A stretch of DNA of 64,000 bases from an uncultured Lachnospiraceae bacterium (GTDB lineage Bacteria; Bacillota; Clostridia; Lachnospirales; Lachnospiraceae): NCBI GenBank assembly GCA_910587155.1, contig CAJULA010000008.1:1-64000 (forward strand). Reading direction: 5' to 3'. The translations under genes and the position numbers were made by a program. Below the pieces are notes generated by a model. That model was not told where the DNA came from, did no database searches, and saw only the letters and a program-made list of their open reading frames with translations. Every line of letters begins with the position of its first letter. The stretch's first letter is position 1. Positions 7,839 through 16,345 of this stretch are shown one piece after another.

Positions 7839-8447
7839 TTATGGTTCCTCCTCTTCCGGCACTGTTTCTTCCCCGGCATCAGGCTGATTGCCGCTCTCCG
7901 GGGCGGTGTCATTTCCGGCTTCGGATTCTGTATTATCTTCCTGAGGGGTATCCGGAGCGGGGCCGGATTCGTCGTCTTCATGGACAATGGTGATAGATTC
8001 GTCTTCCGGCAGACTGCCCTGCAGGATGGTGCCGATATAGTCAAGACGTTTTAAAGCGCGGTTATAATATTCCAGTGCCGCCTCCACAAGCTGGGGGTCA
8101 TAATTTTCAGGATTGTCAAAGGCCTGATGATACAGAGAGACAGATTTTGACAGGTTGGAGCTGGCATCGTCGGCAAGTTCTTCCACATTGGCAAACTGCT
8201 GCGGCACTGGCAGATCCCCCATGGCAGCGAAGGCGCTGTCCATTTCATCAAGGTATCCGAGCATTTCTTCCACACAGGTGTCTGAATTTGTGTCAATATT
8301 ATCAATCGCTGTGCCCAGTTCGTTGATCTTGCCGGCGAATTCTTCCATATCGGCCTTGTACTGTTCCAGTTCATCATCTTTTTTCCCACAGCCGGACAGG
8401 GTAACGGCGAGCAGGAAAAAAGCAGCTGTCAGAATTAATTTTTTCAT
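7839..8447 (-). CDS. Small helical lipoprotein of unknown function
   Basis: 202 residues. A signal peptide with the lipobox LSGC places the lipidated cysteine at residue 20, so the protein should be anchored on the outer face of the membrane. The mature region (about 25-145) is predicted helical, with ELGTAIDNIDTNSDTC and a run of aspartate- and glutamate-rich helices. The last 50 residues are low-complexity, rich in Pro, Glu and Asp. No known domain is recognised. The gene is transcribed away from metH; an unusual hairpin sits immediately before its ribosome site GGAGG. Confidence 0.75.
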   Translation of the reverse strand: MKKLILTAAFFLLAVTLSGCGKKDDELEQYKADMEEFAGKINELGTAIDNIDTNSDTCVEEMLGYLDEMDSAFAAMGDLPVPQQFANVEELADDASSNLSKSVSLYHQAFDNPENYDPQLVEAALEYYNRALKRLDYIGTILQGSLPEDESITIVHEDDESGPAPDTPQEDNTESEAGNDTAPESGNQPDAGEETVPEEEEP

Positions 8448-8463
8448 TGATTCAACCTCCGAT

Positions 8464-8518
8464 GCAGCCGCTTACAGTTGGGGACGGTGAGTTAAGCGGC
8501 TGCTTTCTGCCAGAAAGC
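8464..8518 (-). promoter_or_regulatory. Leader hairpin and adjoining palindrome before the lipoprotein gene
   Basis: A perfect 11-bp stem, GCAGCCGCTTA (8464-8474) with TAAGCGGCTGC (8493-8503), closes an 18-nt loop and ends about 3 nt from the GGAGG of the minus-strand lipoprotein gene. It adjoins a second short palindrome, GCTTTCTG-C-CAGAAAGC, at 8502-8518. No T run follows on either strand in the right place, so a translational or operator role is more likely than termination. Confidence 0.45.
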
Positions 8519-8637
8519 CATGATTTTCTTTTCCAATTTATCACATTATATCCCTGAAAGCAATGGTTAGTGTGCCGCCTGACTGACATTTCGCAAAACG
8601 GTCTGCAGGATGCCGGAAAAATCCGCCGAAAAACAAA

Positions 8638-8666
8638 TTGTGAAAAAGAAAAATTCATGCTATGAT
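8638..8666 (+). promoter_or_regulatory. Promoter of the metH operon
   Basis: TTGTGA (8638-8643), 17-bp spacer, TATGAT (8661-8666). Transcription would start near 8673, leaving a leader of about 75 nt before metH, too short for a SAM riboswitch; none of its conserved segments is seen. Confidence 0.6.
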
Positions 8667-8748
8667 TATAGACATCTGTATTTTACTTATCAGTATAAAC
8701 AAAGAGGAAGAGAATCATACATGGACGGTTGTTCGGAAAGGATAACAG

Positions 8749-11253
8749 ATGACGAAAAAAGAATTCAGGGCCCTGTGCAGAGACCATATTGTCTATCTGG
8801 ACGGTGCCACAGGCTCCAACCTGATCCGGCGGGGGATGCCGGCCGGCGTTTGTCCGGAAAGCTGGATTCTGGAGCATCCGGAAATTATCACAAAATTACA
8901 GGAAGAATATATACAGGCGGGAAGCAGGATTATCTATGCGCCCACGTTTACGAGTAATCGGATCAAACTGGCGGAGTATGGGCTGGCGGAGAGAACGGAG
9001 GAAATTAACCGGAGGCTTATCGCACTGTCGCGCGCCGCGGCAGGGGAAAGCGCGTATGTAGCGGCGGATCTGACAATGACCGGGCAGCAGCTGGCCCCGA
9101 TGGGTACACTGGATTTTGAGGAACTGGTGGACGTTTATAAAGAACAGATATCTGCCTGTGTCCGCGCCGGCGCCGATCTGCTGGTCGTGGAGACGATGAT
9201 GAGCCTGCAGGAGTCCCGGGCGGCACTGATTGCGGCAGGGGAAGTCTGTGATCTGCCGGTTATGGTGACGATGACTTTTGAGGCGGATGGCCGCAGCCTG
9301 TTTGGAACAGATGCCGTGACGGCGGCGGTCGTTCTGGAGAGCCTGGGAGCAGATGCCGTGGGAGCCAATTGTTCGACGGGGCCGGACGGCATGGCAGGGA
9401 TTATCCGTGCGATGGCAGAGGTGACGGAGGTGGCGCTGATTGCCAAGCCAAATGCAGGGCTGCCGTCTCTGGCCGCCGATGGCAGCACAGTTTACGATAT
9501 GGATGCAGATACCTTTGGGAAAGAGATGGCAGCTCTGGTCGCGGCGGGTGCCAGTGTGCTTGGCGGGTGCTGTGGTACGGATCCGTCTTATATAGAAGCA
9601 CTGGTAAGAGATACCAGGGACCTGGCTGTGAGAGAGCGAAAGAAGAAAGCGTACCGCTATCTGACATCTGAGCGGCGAACCCTTTCTTTTGGCCTGAATG
9701 ACGGACTCATTATTGTGGGCGAAAGGATCAATCCTACCGGTAAAAAGAAGCTGCAGGAGCAGCTGCGTGACGGCAGTCTGGATATGGTGCTCGATTTTGC
9801 CAGGGGGCAGGAGACATGTGGGGCCGGTATTCTTGATATCAATATGGGAATGAGCGGTATTGATGAGAAAGAGCGGATGCTGCAGGTCATTTCCGAGGTG
9901 ACAGGCATGACCGATCTGCCTTTGGCTGTCGATTCCAGCCATGTGGATGTGATTGAAGCGGCGCTGCGACGTTACCCGGGGCGGGCCCTGATCAATTCCA
10001 TTTCGCTGGAAAGCGCAAAATTTGAAAAACTGCTGCCACTGGCAAAAAAATACGGAGCCATGTTTATTCTTCTGCCGCTGTCCGATGAAGGACTGCCGAA
10101 AAGCCAGGAGGAGAAAACCGCGATTATCGAAAAAATCACGGACAGGGCTTTAGCGTTGGGCATGAAAAAGGAAGATATCGTGGTGGACGGGCTGGTGGCA
10201 ACTGTGGGCGCCAATCCCGATGCGGCGCTGGATACGCTGGAAACCATACGCTATTGCCGGGAGCGGGGGCTTGCAACGATATGCGGGCTTTCCAACATAT
10301 CATTCGGACTTCCGGAGCGGGGCTTTGTCAATACCGCCTTCCTGACGATGGCTATCGCTGCCGGTCTGACGATGGCTATCGCCAATCCGTCTCAGGATCT
10401 TTTGATGAACTGTGCCATGGCCAGTGATCTCTTACTGCATAAGAGCGGTGCGGATATGAAATATATCGAACGGATCGGCGCCTGGAAGGCTGCCCGGCCT
10501 GACAGCAGTCAGAGCGACAATGCCCGGATGCAAAAGAGTCTGACTGATACGGGAGGGAAAAGCCAATCCGTACCGTCAGTATCAGGGGGCGGCAAAGAAG
10601 GCGGTGCAAAGGAAGAAGTGCCCGATGCCCTTGGCCGGGTAAAGGATGCGGTTCTGAAAGGAAATAAGCGTCATATCGTGGAACTGACAGAGTCGGCGCT
10701 GGAAGCAGGGCTTGGCGCAAAGGAAGTACTGGATCACGCCCTGCTGCCCGGTATCGACGAGGTGGGAGCACTGTTTGATCAGGGGAAATATTTCCTGCCG
10801 CAGCTCATTGCCGGAGCAGAGGCGATGAAGCTGGCCATAGAACATCTGGAACCCCTGCTGGCGGAAGACAAAAACAGAGAAAAACTGCCGGTGGTGGTGA
10901 TTGCCACAGTAAAAGGGGACATCCATGATATCGGTAAAAATCTGGTGGCGCTGATGTTGAAAAACCATGGTTTTCAGGTGGTCGATCTGGGTAAGGATGT
11001 TCCCAAAGAGGTGATCGTGGAAGAAGCAATGAAACGCCAGGCGGCTGTGATTGCCCTGTCTGCGCTGATGACGACTACCATGCAGGAAATGCGGCATGTG
11101 GTCTCATATGCCAGAGAGCAGGGATGTACGGCACAAATTATTATCGGTGGTGCGGTGATCACACAGGATTTTGCGGATGAGATCGGTGCGGACGGTTATT
11201 CCCGGGACGCGGCGGAAGCAGTGAAGCTGACCCGGAGAATACTGCGGCTATGA
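8749..11253 (+). CDS. metH: Cobalamin-dependent methionine synthase lacking the reactivation domain
   Basis: 834 residues. Domains in order: homocysteine-binding barrel (1-290; LDGATGSNL, zinc cysteines at 208 in GANCSTGP and at 274-275 in GGCCGTDP), methyltetrahydrofolate-binding barrel (about 315-575; VGERINPTGKKK), an unusually long Ser/Gly-rich linker (about 585-620), cobalamin cap helices (PDALGRVKDAVL) and a B12-binding Rossmann domain with D-x-H-x-x-G (D724, H726). The C-terminal AdoMet reactivation domain of E. coli MetH is missing, as is common in Clostridia, where a separate activation protein acts. The start follows GGAAAGG. A 27-bp gap to ilvB suggests one operon. Confidence 0.93.
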   Translation: MTKKEFRALCRDHIVYLDGATGSNLIRRGMPAGVCPESWILEHPEIITKLQEEYIQAGSRIIYAPTFTSNRIKLAEYGLAERTEEINRRLIALSRAAAGESAYVAADLTMTGQQLAPMGTLDFEELVDVYKEQISACVRAGADLLVVETMMSLQESRAALIAAGEVCDLPVMVTMTFEADGRSLFGTDAVTAAVVLESLGADAVGANCSTGPDGMAGIIRAMAEVTEVALIAKPNAGLPSLAADGSTVYDMDADTFGKEMAALVAAGASVLGGCCGTDPSYIEALVRDTRDLAVRERKKKAYRYLTSERRTLSFGLNDGLIIVGERINPTGKKKLQEQLRDGSLDMVLDFARGQETCGAGILDINMGMSGIDEKERMLQVISEVTGMTDLPLAVDSSHVDVIEAALRRYPGRALINSISLESAKFEKLLPLAKKYGAMFILLPLSDEGLPKSQEEKTAIIEKITDRALALGMKKEDIVVDGLVATVGANPDAALDTLETIRYCRERGLATICGLSNISFGLPERGFVNTAFLTMAIAAGLTMAIANPSQDLLMNCAMASDLLLHKSGADMKYIERIGAWKAARPDSSQSDNARMQKSLTDTGGKSQSVPSVSGGGKEGGAKEEVPDALGRVKDAVLKGNKRHIVELTESALEAGLGAKEVLDHALLPGIDEVGALFDQGKYFLPQLIAGAEAMKLAIEHLEPLLAEDKNREKLPVVVIATVKGDIHDIGKNLVALMLKNHGFQVVDLGKDVPKEVIVEEAMKRQAAVIALSALMTTTMQEMRHVVSYAREQGCTAQIIIGGAVITQDFADEIGADGYSRDAAEAVKLTRRILRL

Positions 11254-11280
11254 TAGAAAAGAAAGACAGGAGACAGAGAG

Positions 11281-12897
11281 ATGACAGGAGCAGATGCAAT
11301 GATCAAATGCCTGGAGGCGGAAGGCGTGGATATGGTATTCGGCTATCCGGGTGTGGCGATATGCCCGTTTTATAACAGTATCTTACATTCTACGGTCAGA
11401 AGTATACTGGTCAGAACAGAACAAAATGCGGCCCATGCGGCAAGCGGTCTTGCCAGAGTGCGCGGCAGTGTGGGTGTCTGTGCGGTGACCAGCGGCCCGG
11501 GCGCCACCAACCTGCTGACCGGTATTGCCACTGCGTTTGCCGACAGCATTCCGCTTGTGTGTATTACGGGGCAGGTAAACAGTGAGCTGATCGGTTCTGA
11601 TGTCTTTCAGGAGGCGGATGTGACCGGTGCGGCGGAATCCTTCGTGAAATACAGCTATCTGGTGCGGGATGTCAATGAGATCCCGCGGATTTTCAAAGAA
11701 GCGTTTCATATTGCCAGCACCGGGCGCCGGGGACCGGTACTGATCGATGTTCCGATTGATGTGCAGAATGCATCCCTTTCCCGCTTCCGCTATCCGGAAG
11801 AAGTGAGTCTGCGCACGTATAAGCCTACGGTAAAAGGACATGCCGTACAGATACAGAAGGTAATGAGCGAGCTGCAGAAAGCCAGGCGGCCGATTATCTG
11901 TGCCGGCGGCGGCGTGCTTCTGAGCGGTGCCCGGCAGGAACTGCAGGAATTTGCGGAAAAACATCGCGTGCCGGTCGTGTCCACAATGATGGGCATCGGT
12001 GTCATGCCTACAAAACACCCCATGTACTATGGAATGGTAGGCAATAACGGCAAGCCCTGTGCCAACCGGGCCATGAATGAATCGGATCTTCTCATTATGG
12101 CAGGAGCCCGTGTGGCGGATCGTGCGGTCAGCCAGCCGGATCTGATCACTGAAAATAAGGTGCTGGTACATATTGATGTGGATCCGGCGGAGATCGGCAA
12201 GAATGTGGGGCCCCATATTCCGCTGGTGGGGGATATCAGGCATATTTTTGAAGACTTTGCCGGTCAGGATTTTGTCTGTGAGCATGAGGAATGGATCAGG
12301 ACACTGGATGATTACCGGCTTAAGATGGAACCGGTGCGCTGTGCCAACCCGGATTATGTGGATCCGGCAAAGCTGATCCGGCTTCTTTCGGAGGAGATGG
12401 CAGAGGATGGCGTCTATGTGGCAGATGTCGGACAGAACCAAATCTGGTCCTGCGGTTATCATATTGTAAGAAAGGGACGCTTCCTGACTTCCGGTGGTAT
12501 GGGTACCATGGGATATTCCATCCCGGCAGCCATGGGCGCGAAACTGGCCGATCCCGCCAGACAGGTGGTGGCCGTGTGCGGGGACGGTTCCTTCCAGATG
12601 TCCATGATGGAACTGGCTTCCATGCGCCAGCATGGGGCGGCGGTGAAGATTGTGGTACTGAAAAACAACTATCTGGGTATGGTGCGCGAATTCCAGCATT
12701 ACACCTATCAGGATCATTATTCGGTAGTCGATCTCTCCGGCAGCCCCGATCTGGAAAAACTGGCGGCGGCCTATGATCTGCCTTTTATCAGACTGACTGA
12801 TATGAGCCGGGCCGGGGAGGCGGTGCGCCGGTTTTTGCAGGAAGATACGTCCATGCTGATGGAATGTCTGATTGATCCCATGGATCTGGTAAAGTAG
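11281..12897 (+). CDS. ilvB: Acetolactate synthase large subunit, first copy
   Basis: 538 residues, a ThDP- and FAD-type acetohydroxyacid synthase that condenses pyruvate with pyruvate or 2-oxobutyrate. The ThDP-activating glutamate is E47 (VRTEQNAAHAA); the ThDP-Mg motif GDGSFQMS...KNN is near residues 435-465. The position normally held by Trp in LGMVRQWQ is Phe here (F471 in LGMVREFQ); the second copy in this window keeps the Trp. It shares about the same layout as copy two but is clearly divergent. It is directly followed by a small subunit gene, and preceded by metH in the same direction. Confidence 0.9.
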   Translation: MTGADAMIKCLEAEGVDMVFGYPGVAICPFYNSILHSTVRSILVRTEQNAAHAASGLARVRGSVGVCAVTSGPGATNLLTGIATAFADSIPLVCITGQVNSELIGSDVFQEADVTGAAESFVKYSYLVRDVNEIPRIFKEAFHIASTGRRGPVLIDVPIDVQNASLSRFRYPEEVSLRTYKPTVKGHAVQIQKVMSELQKARRPIICAGGGVLLSGARQELQEFAEKHRVPVVSTMMGIGVMPTKHPMYYGMVGNNGKPCANRAMNESDLLIMAGARVADRAVSQPDLITENKVLVHIDVDPAEIGKNVGPHIPLVGDIRHIFEDFAGQDFVCEHEEWIRTLDDYRLKMEPVRCANPDYVDPAKLIRLLSEEMAEDGVYVADVGQNQIWSCGYHIVRKGRFLTSGGMGTMGYSIPAAMGAKLADPARQVVAVCGDGSFQMSMMELASMRQHGAAVKIVVLKNNYLGMVREFQHYTYQDHYSVVDLSGSPDLEKLAAAYDLPFIRLTDMSRAGEAVRRFLQEDTSMLMECLIDPMDLVK

Positions 12898-12910
12898 GGA
12901 GGAGGACGTG

Positions 12911-13387
12911 ATGAAAAGAATCTATTCCGTTCTGGTGGAAAACCGTTCCGGTGTATTGTGTAAGGTGGCCGGTCTCTTTTCCCGGAGAAATTTCAATATT
13001 GACAGCCTTGCCGTAGGGGAGACCGACGATCCGGCAGTCTCCTGTATGACCATTGTCAGCAGCGGAGACGAGAGGACCATTGAGCAGATTGAGAAACAGC
13101 TTAACAAAAAGCTGGATATTATTAAAGTGAAAACCTTTGATGAATCACAGAGCATCAGCCGGGAGCTGATGCTGGTAAAGGTGAAGTTCAACAAGGGAAA
13201 CCGCAGAGATATCATGGAGACCTGTGAGATCATGAAGGCACAGATTGTCGATATGTCCAAACACCAGATGATGATACAGATCTGTGACACCCCCGAGCGG
13301 ACAGCGCTGCTGATCACCCTGCTGGCTTCCGTCAGTATCGTGGAGGTGGCCCGCACAGGGACACTGGCATTGTCCAAATGTGAATGA
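12911..13387 (+). CDS. ilvN: Acetolactate synthase small subunit, first copy
   Basis: About 158 residues. An N-terminal ACT domain (YSVLVENRSGVLCKVAGLFSR; the NIDSLAVGETDDP loop binds valine in characterised homologues) is followed by the ALS_ss C-terminal domain. ATG 12911 follows GGGAGGAGG; a GTG at 12908 is also in frame. It lies 13 bp after the large subunit and so should be its regulatory partner. It is a paralogue of the second small subunit 200 bp downstream. Confidence 0.92.
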   Translation: MKRIYSVLVENRSGVLCKVAGLFSRRNFNIDSLAVGETDDPAVSCMTIVSSGDERTIEQIEKQLNKKLDIIKVKTFDESQSISRELMLVKVKFNKGNRRDIMETCEIMKAQIVDMSKHQMMIQICDTPERTALLITLLASVSIVEVARTGTLALSKCE

Positions 13388-13486
13388 AGGCCTGATGTCG
13401 TAACACCATAAATCATTGTGTAACTGGCGTGGTTTTGAATGGCGGCATAACGGCAGATTATGGGAAATATTCTCTCAGTACATACG

Positions 13487-13515
13487 TTGACAAGAAAAAT
13501 GTTTGTTGTTAGAAT
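13487..13515 (+). promoter_or_regulatory. Promoter of ilvN (second copy)
   Basis: TTGACA (13487-13492), 17-bp spacer, TAGAAT (13510-13515): near-consensus sigma-A promoter. It separates the metH-ilvB-ilvN unit from the second ilvN-ilvC unit. The leader of about 65 nt holds no T-box. Confidence 0.65.
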
Positions 13516-13588
13516 GGAAAACGTGGGATATGGATTGTCTTTTTGTGACGATCATCTGTCCGTATAGAAAACGAAAAGGAAGTGGATT

Positions 13589-14092
13589 ATGCATAAGAAA
13601 GTATTTCAGCTTCTGGTTGATAACACTTCAGGTGTTTTAAGCCGCATTTCAGGTCTTTTCTCAAGGCGGGGCTATAACATTGAGAGTATTACCGCAGGCG
13701 TGACCGCAGATCCCAGGTTTACCCGTATCACCATTGTAGCCAGCGGTGACGATGAAATTCTGGATCAGATTGAGAAACAGGTGGAAAAGCTGGTGGATGT
13801 GCGTGATATCCGGGAACTGAAGCCGGAGAACAGCGTGTATCGGGAACTGGCTCTGATCAAAGTGGCGGCAACCGCAGCGCAGCGGGAAGGCGTGATCAGC
13901 GTGACCGATATTTTCCGTGCCAAGATCATTGATGTATGTGCCGAGAGCCTGACCATTGAGCTGACAGGGAACCAGGCCAAGATAGAAGCCTTTTTAAGCC
14001 TGCTGGACGGCTATGAGATACTGGAACTTGCCAGAACCGGAATCGCCGGCCTGGGCAGAGGCGTGGAAAACGTTGTATATTTTAAAGATTAA
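13589..14092 (+). CDS. ilvN: Acetolactate synthase small subunit, second copy
   Basis: 167 residues. ACT domain at the N-terminus (FQLLVDNTSGVLSRISGLFSR, then GYNIESITAGVTADP), then the ALS small-subunit C-terminal domain (ELALIKVAAT..., VCAESLTIELTG, ELARTGIAGLGRG). It has its own strong promoter and is followed by ilvC after 150 bp of structured spacer. Its likely partner is the second large subunit gene, 10 kb downstream, because the first large subunit already has an adjacent small subunit; this pairing is inferred. Confidence 0.92.
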   Translation: MHKKVFQLLVDNTSGVLSRISGLFSRRGYNIESITAGVTADPRFTRITIVASGDDEILDQIEKQVEKLVDVRDIRELKPENSVYRELALIKVAATAAQREGVISVTDIFRAKIIDVCAESLTIELTGNQAKIEAFLSLLDGYEILELARTGIAGLGRGVENVVYFKD

Positions 14093-14102
14093 AAAAGCAA
14101 GC

Positions 14103-14228
14103 GAGTGCAGATGCGGAACTTTAAAACCAGCATTGAAACGGACAACCCCGAATTGATTCAGGGACGCGAAGGCGGCCGGGAATCAATTCCGGGGCAGGGG
14201 GTTGGGAGTGTAGATGCGGAACTTTAAA
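14103..14228. repeat. 23-nt direct repeat flanking the ilvC leader stem-loop
   Basis: GAGTGCAGATGCGGAACTTT plus AAA at 14103-14125 recurs at 14206-14228 with one change (C to T). The second copy runs straight into the ilvC ribosome site. Its 3' part (GCGGAACTTTAAATAGGAG, 14216-14234) matches the ilvD leader at 23094-23112 in 18 of 19 positions. Confidence 0.7.
14146..14194 (+). promoter_or_regulatory. Stem-loop in the ilvN-ilvC spacer
   Basis: CCCCGAATTGATTC (14146-14159) pairs with GAATCAATTCCGGGG (14180-14194), a 14-bp stem with one bulged C and a 20-nt loop. No T run follows, so it is not a standard terminator; it may stabilise the ilvC message or mark a processing point. Confidence 0.5.
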
Positions 14229-14243
14229 TAGGAGGACTCCAAA

Positions 14244-15260
14244 ATGGCAAACATTTATTATCAGGAAGACTGCAATCTTTCTTTACTGGAAGGGAAGACG
14301 ATCGCGATTATTGGCTACGGCAGCCAGGGACATGCCCATGCCCTGAATCTGAAAGAGTCAGGCTGTCATGTTATCATCGGCCTTTATGAGGGCTCGAAGT
14401 CCTGGAAGCGGGCACAGGAGCAGGGATTTGAGGTATTTACGGCTGCCGAGGCTGCTGGCAGGGCAGACATCATTATGATTCTGATCAATGATGAAAAGCA
14501 GGCTGCTCTTTATAAGAATGATATCGAACCTAATCTTGAAGAGGGTAATATGCTTATGTTCGCCCATGGCTTTAACATTCATTTCGGATGTATCGTACCG
14601 CCTGCCAATGTGGATGTGACCATGATCGCTCCCAAGGGGCCGGGCCATACGGTAAGAAGCGAATATCAGGAAGGGAAGGGTGTGCCCTGTCTGATCGCAG
14701 TGGAGCAGGACTACACGGGGAAGGCAAAGGATCTGGCGCTTGCGTATGCACTTGGCATCGGTGGTGCCAGAGCGGGCGTTTTGGAGACTACCTTCCGTAC
14801 GGAGACAGAGACCGATCTGTTTGGCGAACAGGCAGTTCTGTGCGGCGGTGTATGCGCGCTTATGCAGGCGGGTTTTGAGACTCTGGTGGAAGCAGGCTAT
14901 GATCCGCGAAATGCTTACTTTGAATGTATCCATGAAATGAAACTGATCGTGGATCTGATTTATCAGTCCGGTTTTTCCGGCATGCGCTATTCCATATCCA
15001 ATACAGCGGAATATGGTGATTACGTTACCGGGCCCAAGATCATTACGGAAGAGACCAAAAAGGCGATGAAGAAGATTCTGTCCGACATTCAGGACGGTAC
15101 GTTTGCCAAAGAGTTTCTGCTTGATATGTCAGATGCGGGCAAACAGGTACATTTCCGCGCGATGAGAAAGAGAGCGAGTGAACATCCGTCAGAAGTGATC
15201 GGAGAGGAGATCAGGAAGCTGTACAGCTGGAGCGATGAGGATAAGCTGATCAATAACTGA
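14244..15260 (+). CDS. ilvC: Ketol-acid reductoisomerase (class I)
   Basis: 338 residues, the normal length of class I enzymes. It rearranges and reduces 2-acetolactate (or 2-aceto-2-hydroxybutyrate) to the dihydroxy acid. The Rossmann motif IGYGSQGHAHALNLKESG is at about residues 23-41, MIAPKGPGHTVRSEY is in the middle, and the metal-binding helices (ETETDLFGEQAVLCGG, FECIHEMKLIVDLIYQ, SNTAEYGDY) follow. The ribosome site AGGAGG precedes ATG 14244. The stop overlaps by one base an in-frame ATG of the next gene. Confidence 0.97.
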   Translation: MANIYYQEDCNLSLLEGKTIAIIGYGSQGHAHALNLKESGCHVIIGLYEGSKSWKRAQEQGFEVFTAAEAAGRADIIMILINDEKQAALYKNDIEPNLEEGNMLMFAHGFNIHFGCIVPPANVDVTMIAPKGPGHTVRSEYQEGKGVPCLIAVEQDYTGKAKDLALAYALGIGGARAGVLETTFRTETETDLFGEQAVLCGGVCALMQAGFETLVEAGYDPRNAYFECIHEMKLIVDLIYQSGFSGMRYSISNTAEYGDYVTGPKIITEETKKAMKKILSDIQDGTFAKEFLLDMSDAGKQVHFRAMRKRASEHPSEVIGEEIRKLYSWSDEDKLINN

Positions 15261-15292
15261 TGATTACAACAGTCTGCCAGGAGAGAAAATCT

Positions 15293-16147
15293 ATGGAGTT
15301 ACAGGCAATATCTGCGCTTATGCAGGAAAGATACCGGATCATTATGGAAAAATTCTCCTATGAGGGCAAGGAAGAAGAAGCCAAGGAGCGGCTGCGCTAT
15401 TTGCTCAGCAACCAGAGAATATCCTTCTCCTCTCTGGCCCCGGAACCGAAGGACTGGAATGCCTGGATGGAGGAATGCATTCGAAACGCAGACTGGCCTG
15501 GACTGTGCCGGGTGATGAATCAGCGGGGCAAAGCGGGCATGATGCCCAGCATCTATGGCGGATATCATTATGAAAAGAATTTCCACTGTATGCTGGAATG
15601 TTTTGCCTGTGGAAATATCCTGGCCATGGAGCGGATCTTGCCCCCGGAGCTTGTCAGGGTAAAAAATTTCCACTCCCCCTTTTTCCCCGTTGCGGCCCAT
15701 ATGCTGATCGGGCTGTGGCAGCGGGATAAGGCCGTATTGGAATGGGCCGTTCCCGAAGCGGAGCGATTTTTAGAGAAGAAGTCCAGTCTGCTGGAAAAAG
15801 CGATGCTTTCCTTCCTTCTGGATTTGGAGAGCGGCGATATGGACAGAGGCAGTGAGGATTTGCTTGCCGTGTGCAAGAGTTATCCCAGAGATCAGAGACA
15901 CGTGCTGGGGGTGCGTCCTTTCTGTACCCTGGCCCACGGGCTATACTGTCTGGCTCAGATTCTGCTGCCGGAGGATGTTTTCGGGAATCTTAACATGCCG
16001 AAATACAAGAACTTTATTTCTGAATTCGCCCGGTGGCGGCGGGAACATTCTGATCCTGATCTGTCCCTTTGGTTTCGTTATCCGGAGGATATGGCGATGA
16101 TCAATGGGATCTATGAAGCACCGCCTGCCCGGCTGGTTTTATGGTAG
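15293..16147 (+). CDS. Helical protein of unknown function
   Basis: 284 residues from ATG 15293, chosen because GGAGAG at 15280-15285 precedes it; an earlier in-frame ATG at 15260 overlaps the ilvC stop. The protein appears all-helical and soluble, with no signal peptide or membrane segment. Distinctive stretches are YGGYHYEKNFHCMLECFA, LAHGLYCLAQILLPEDVF and ISEFARWRREHSDPDLSLW. The family is not recognised. It directly follows ilvC, so it may be co-transcribed, but nothing links it to amino-acid synthesis. Confidence 0.7.
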   Translation: MELQAISALMQERYRIIMEKFSYEGKEEEAKERLRYLLSNQRISFSSLAPEPKDWNAWMEECIRNADWPGLCRVMNQRGKAGMMPSIYGGYHYEKNFHCMLECFACGNILAMERILPPELVRVKNFHSPFFPVAAHMLIGLWQRDKAVLEWAVPEAERFLEKKSSLLEKAMLSFLLDLESGDMDRGSEDLLAVCKSYPRDQRHVLGVRPFCTLAHGLYCLAQILLPEDVFGNLNMPKYKNFISEFARWRREHSDPDLSLWFRYPEDMAMINGIYEAPPARLVLW

Positions 16148-16345
16148 CCACACCTTGACTCCGTTCATGTCAGGCCAAAAGAGCGGCAGGACTGGTCAGC
16201 GCATGGGGTAAAGTGGGTTGACAACTATGTGGACGAGCTTTGGGACATGGGGGTTGGCAGAGAAGCGTTTTGATTCCAGGAATTTATAGTGACAAAAGGC
16301 ATCAGTCAGATACGGCTGGTGCTTTTTATATGGAGAGAGGGAGTT

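Noticed and set aside
8667..8748. SAM riboswitch before metH
   Set aside because: The leader is about 75 nt and shows none of the conserved SAM-I helices.
13388..13588. T-box riboswitch for branched-chain amino acids
   Set aside because: No GGGTGG-ACCGCG-type antiterminator sequence, and the leader after the promoter is too short.
16148..16288. Promoter-like TTGACA near 16220 before the histidine kinase
   Set aside because: No acceptable -10 hexamer lies 16-18 bp downstream.
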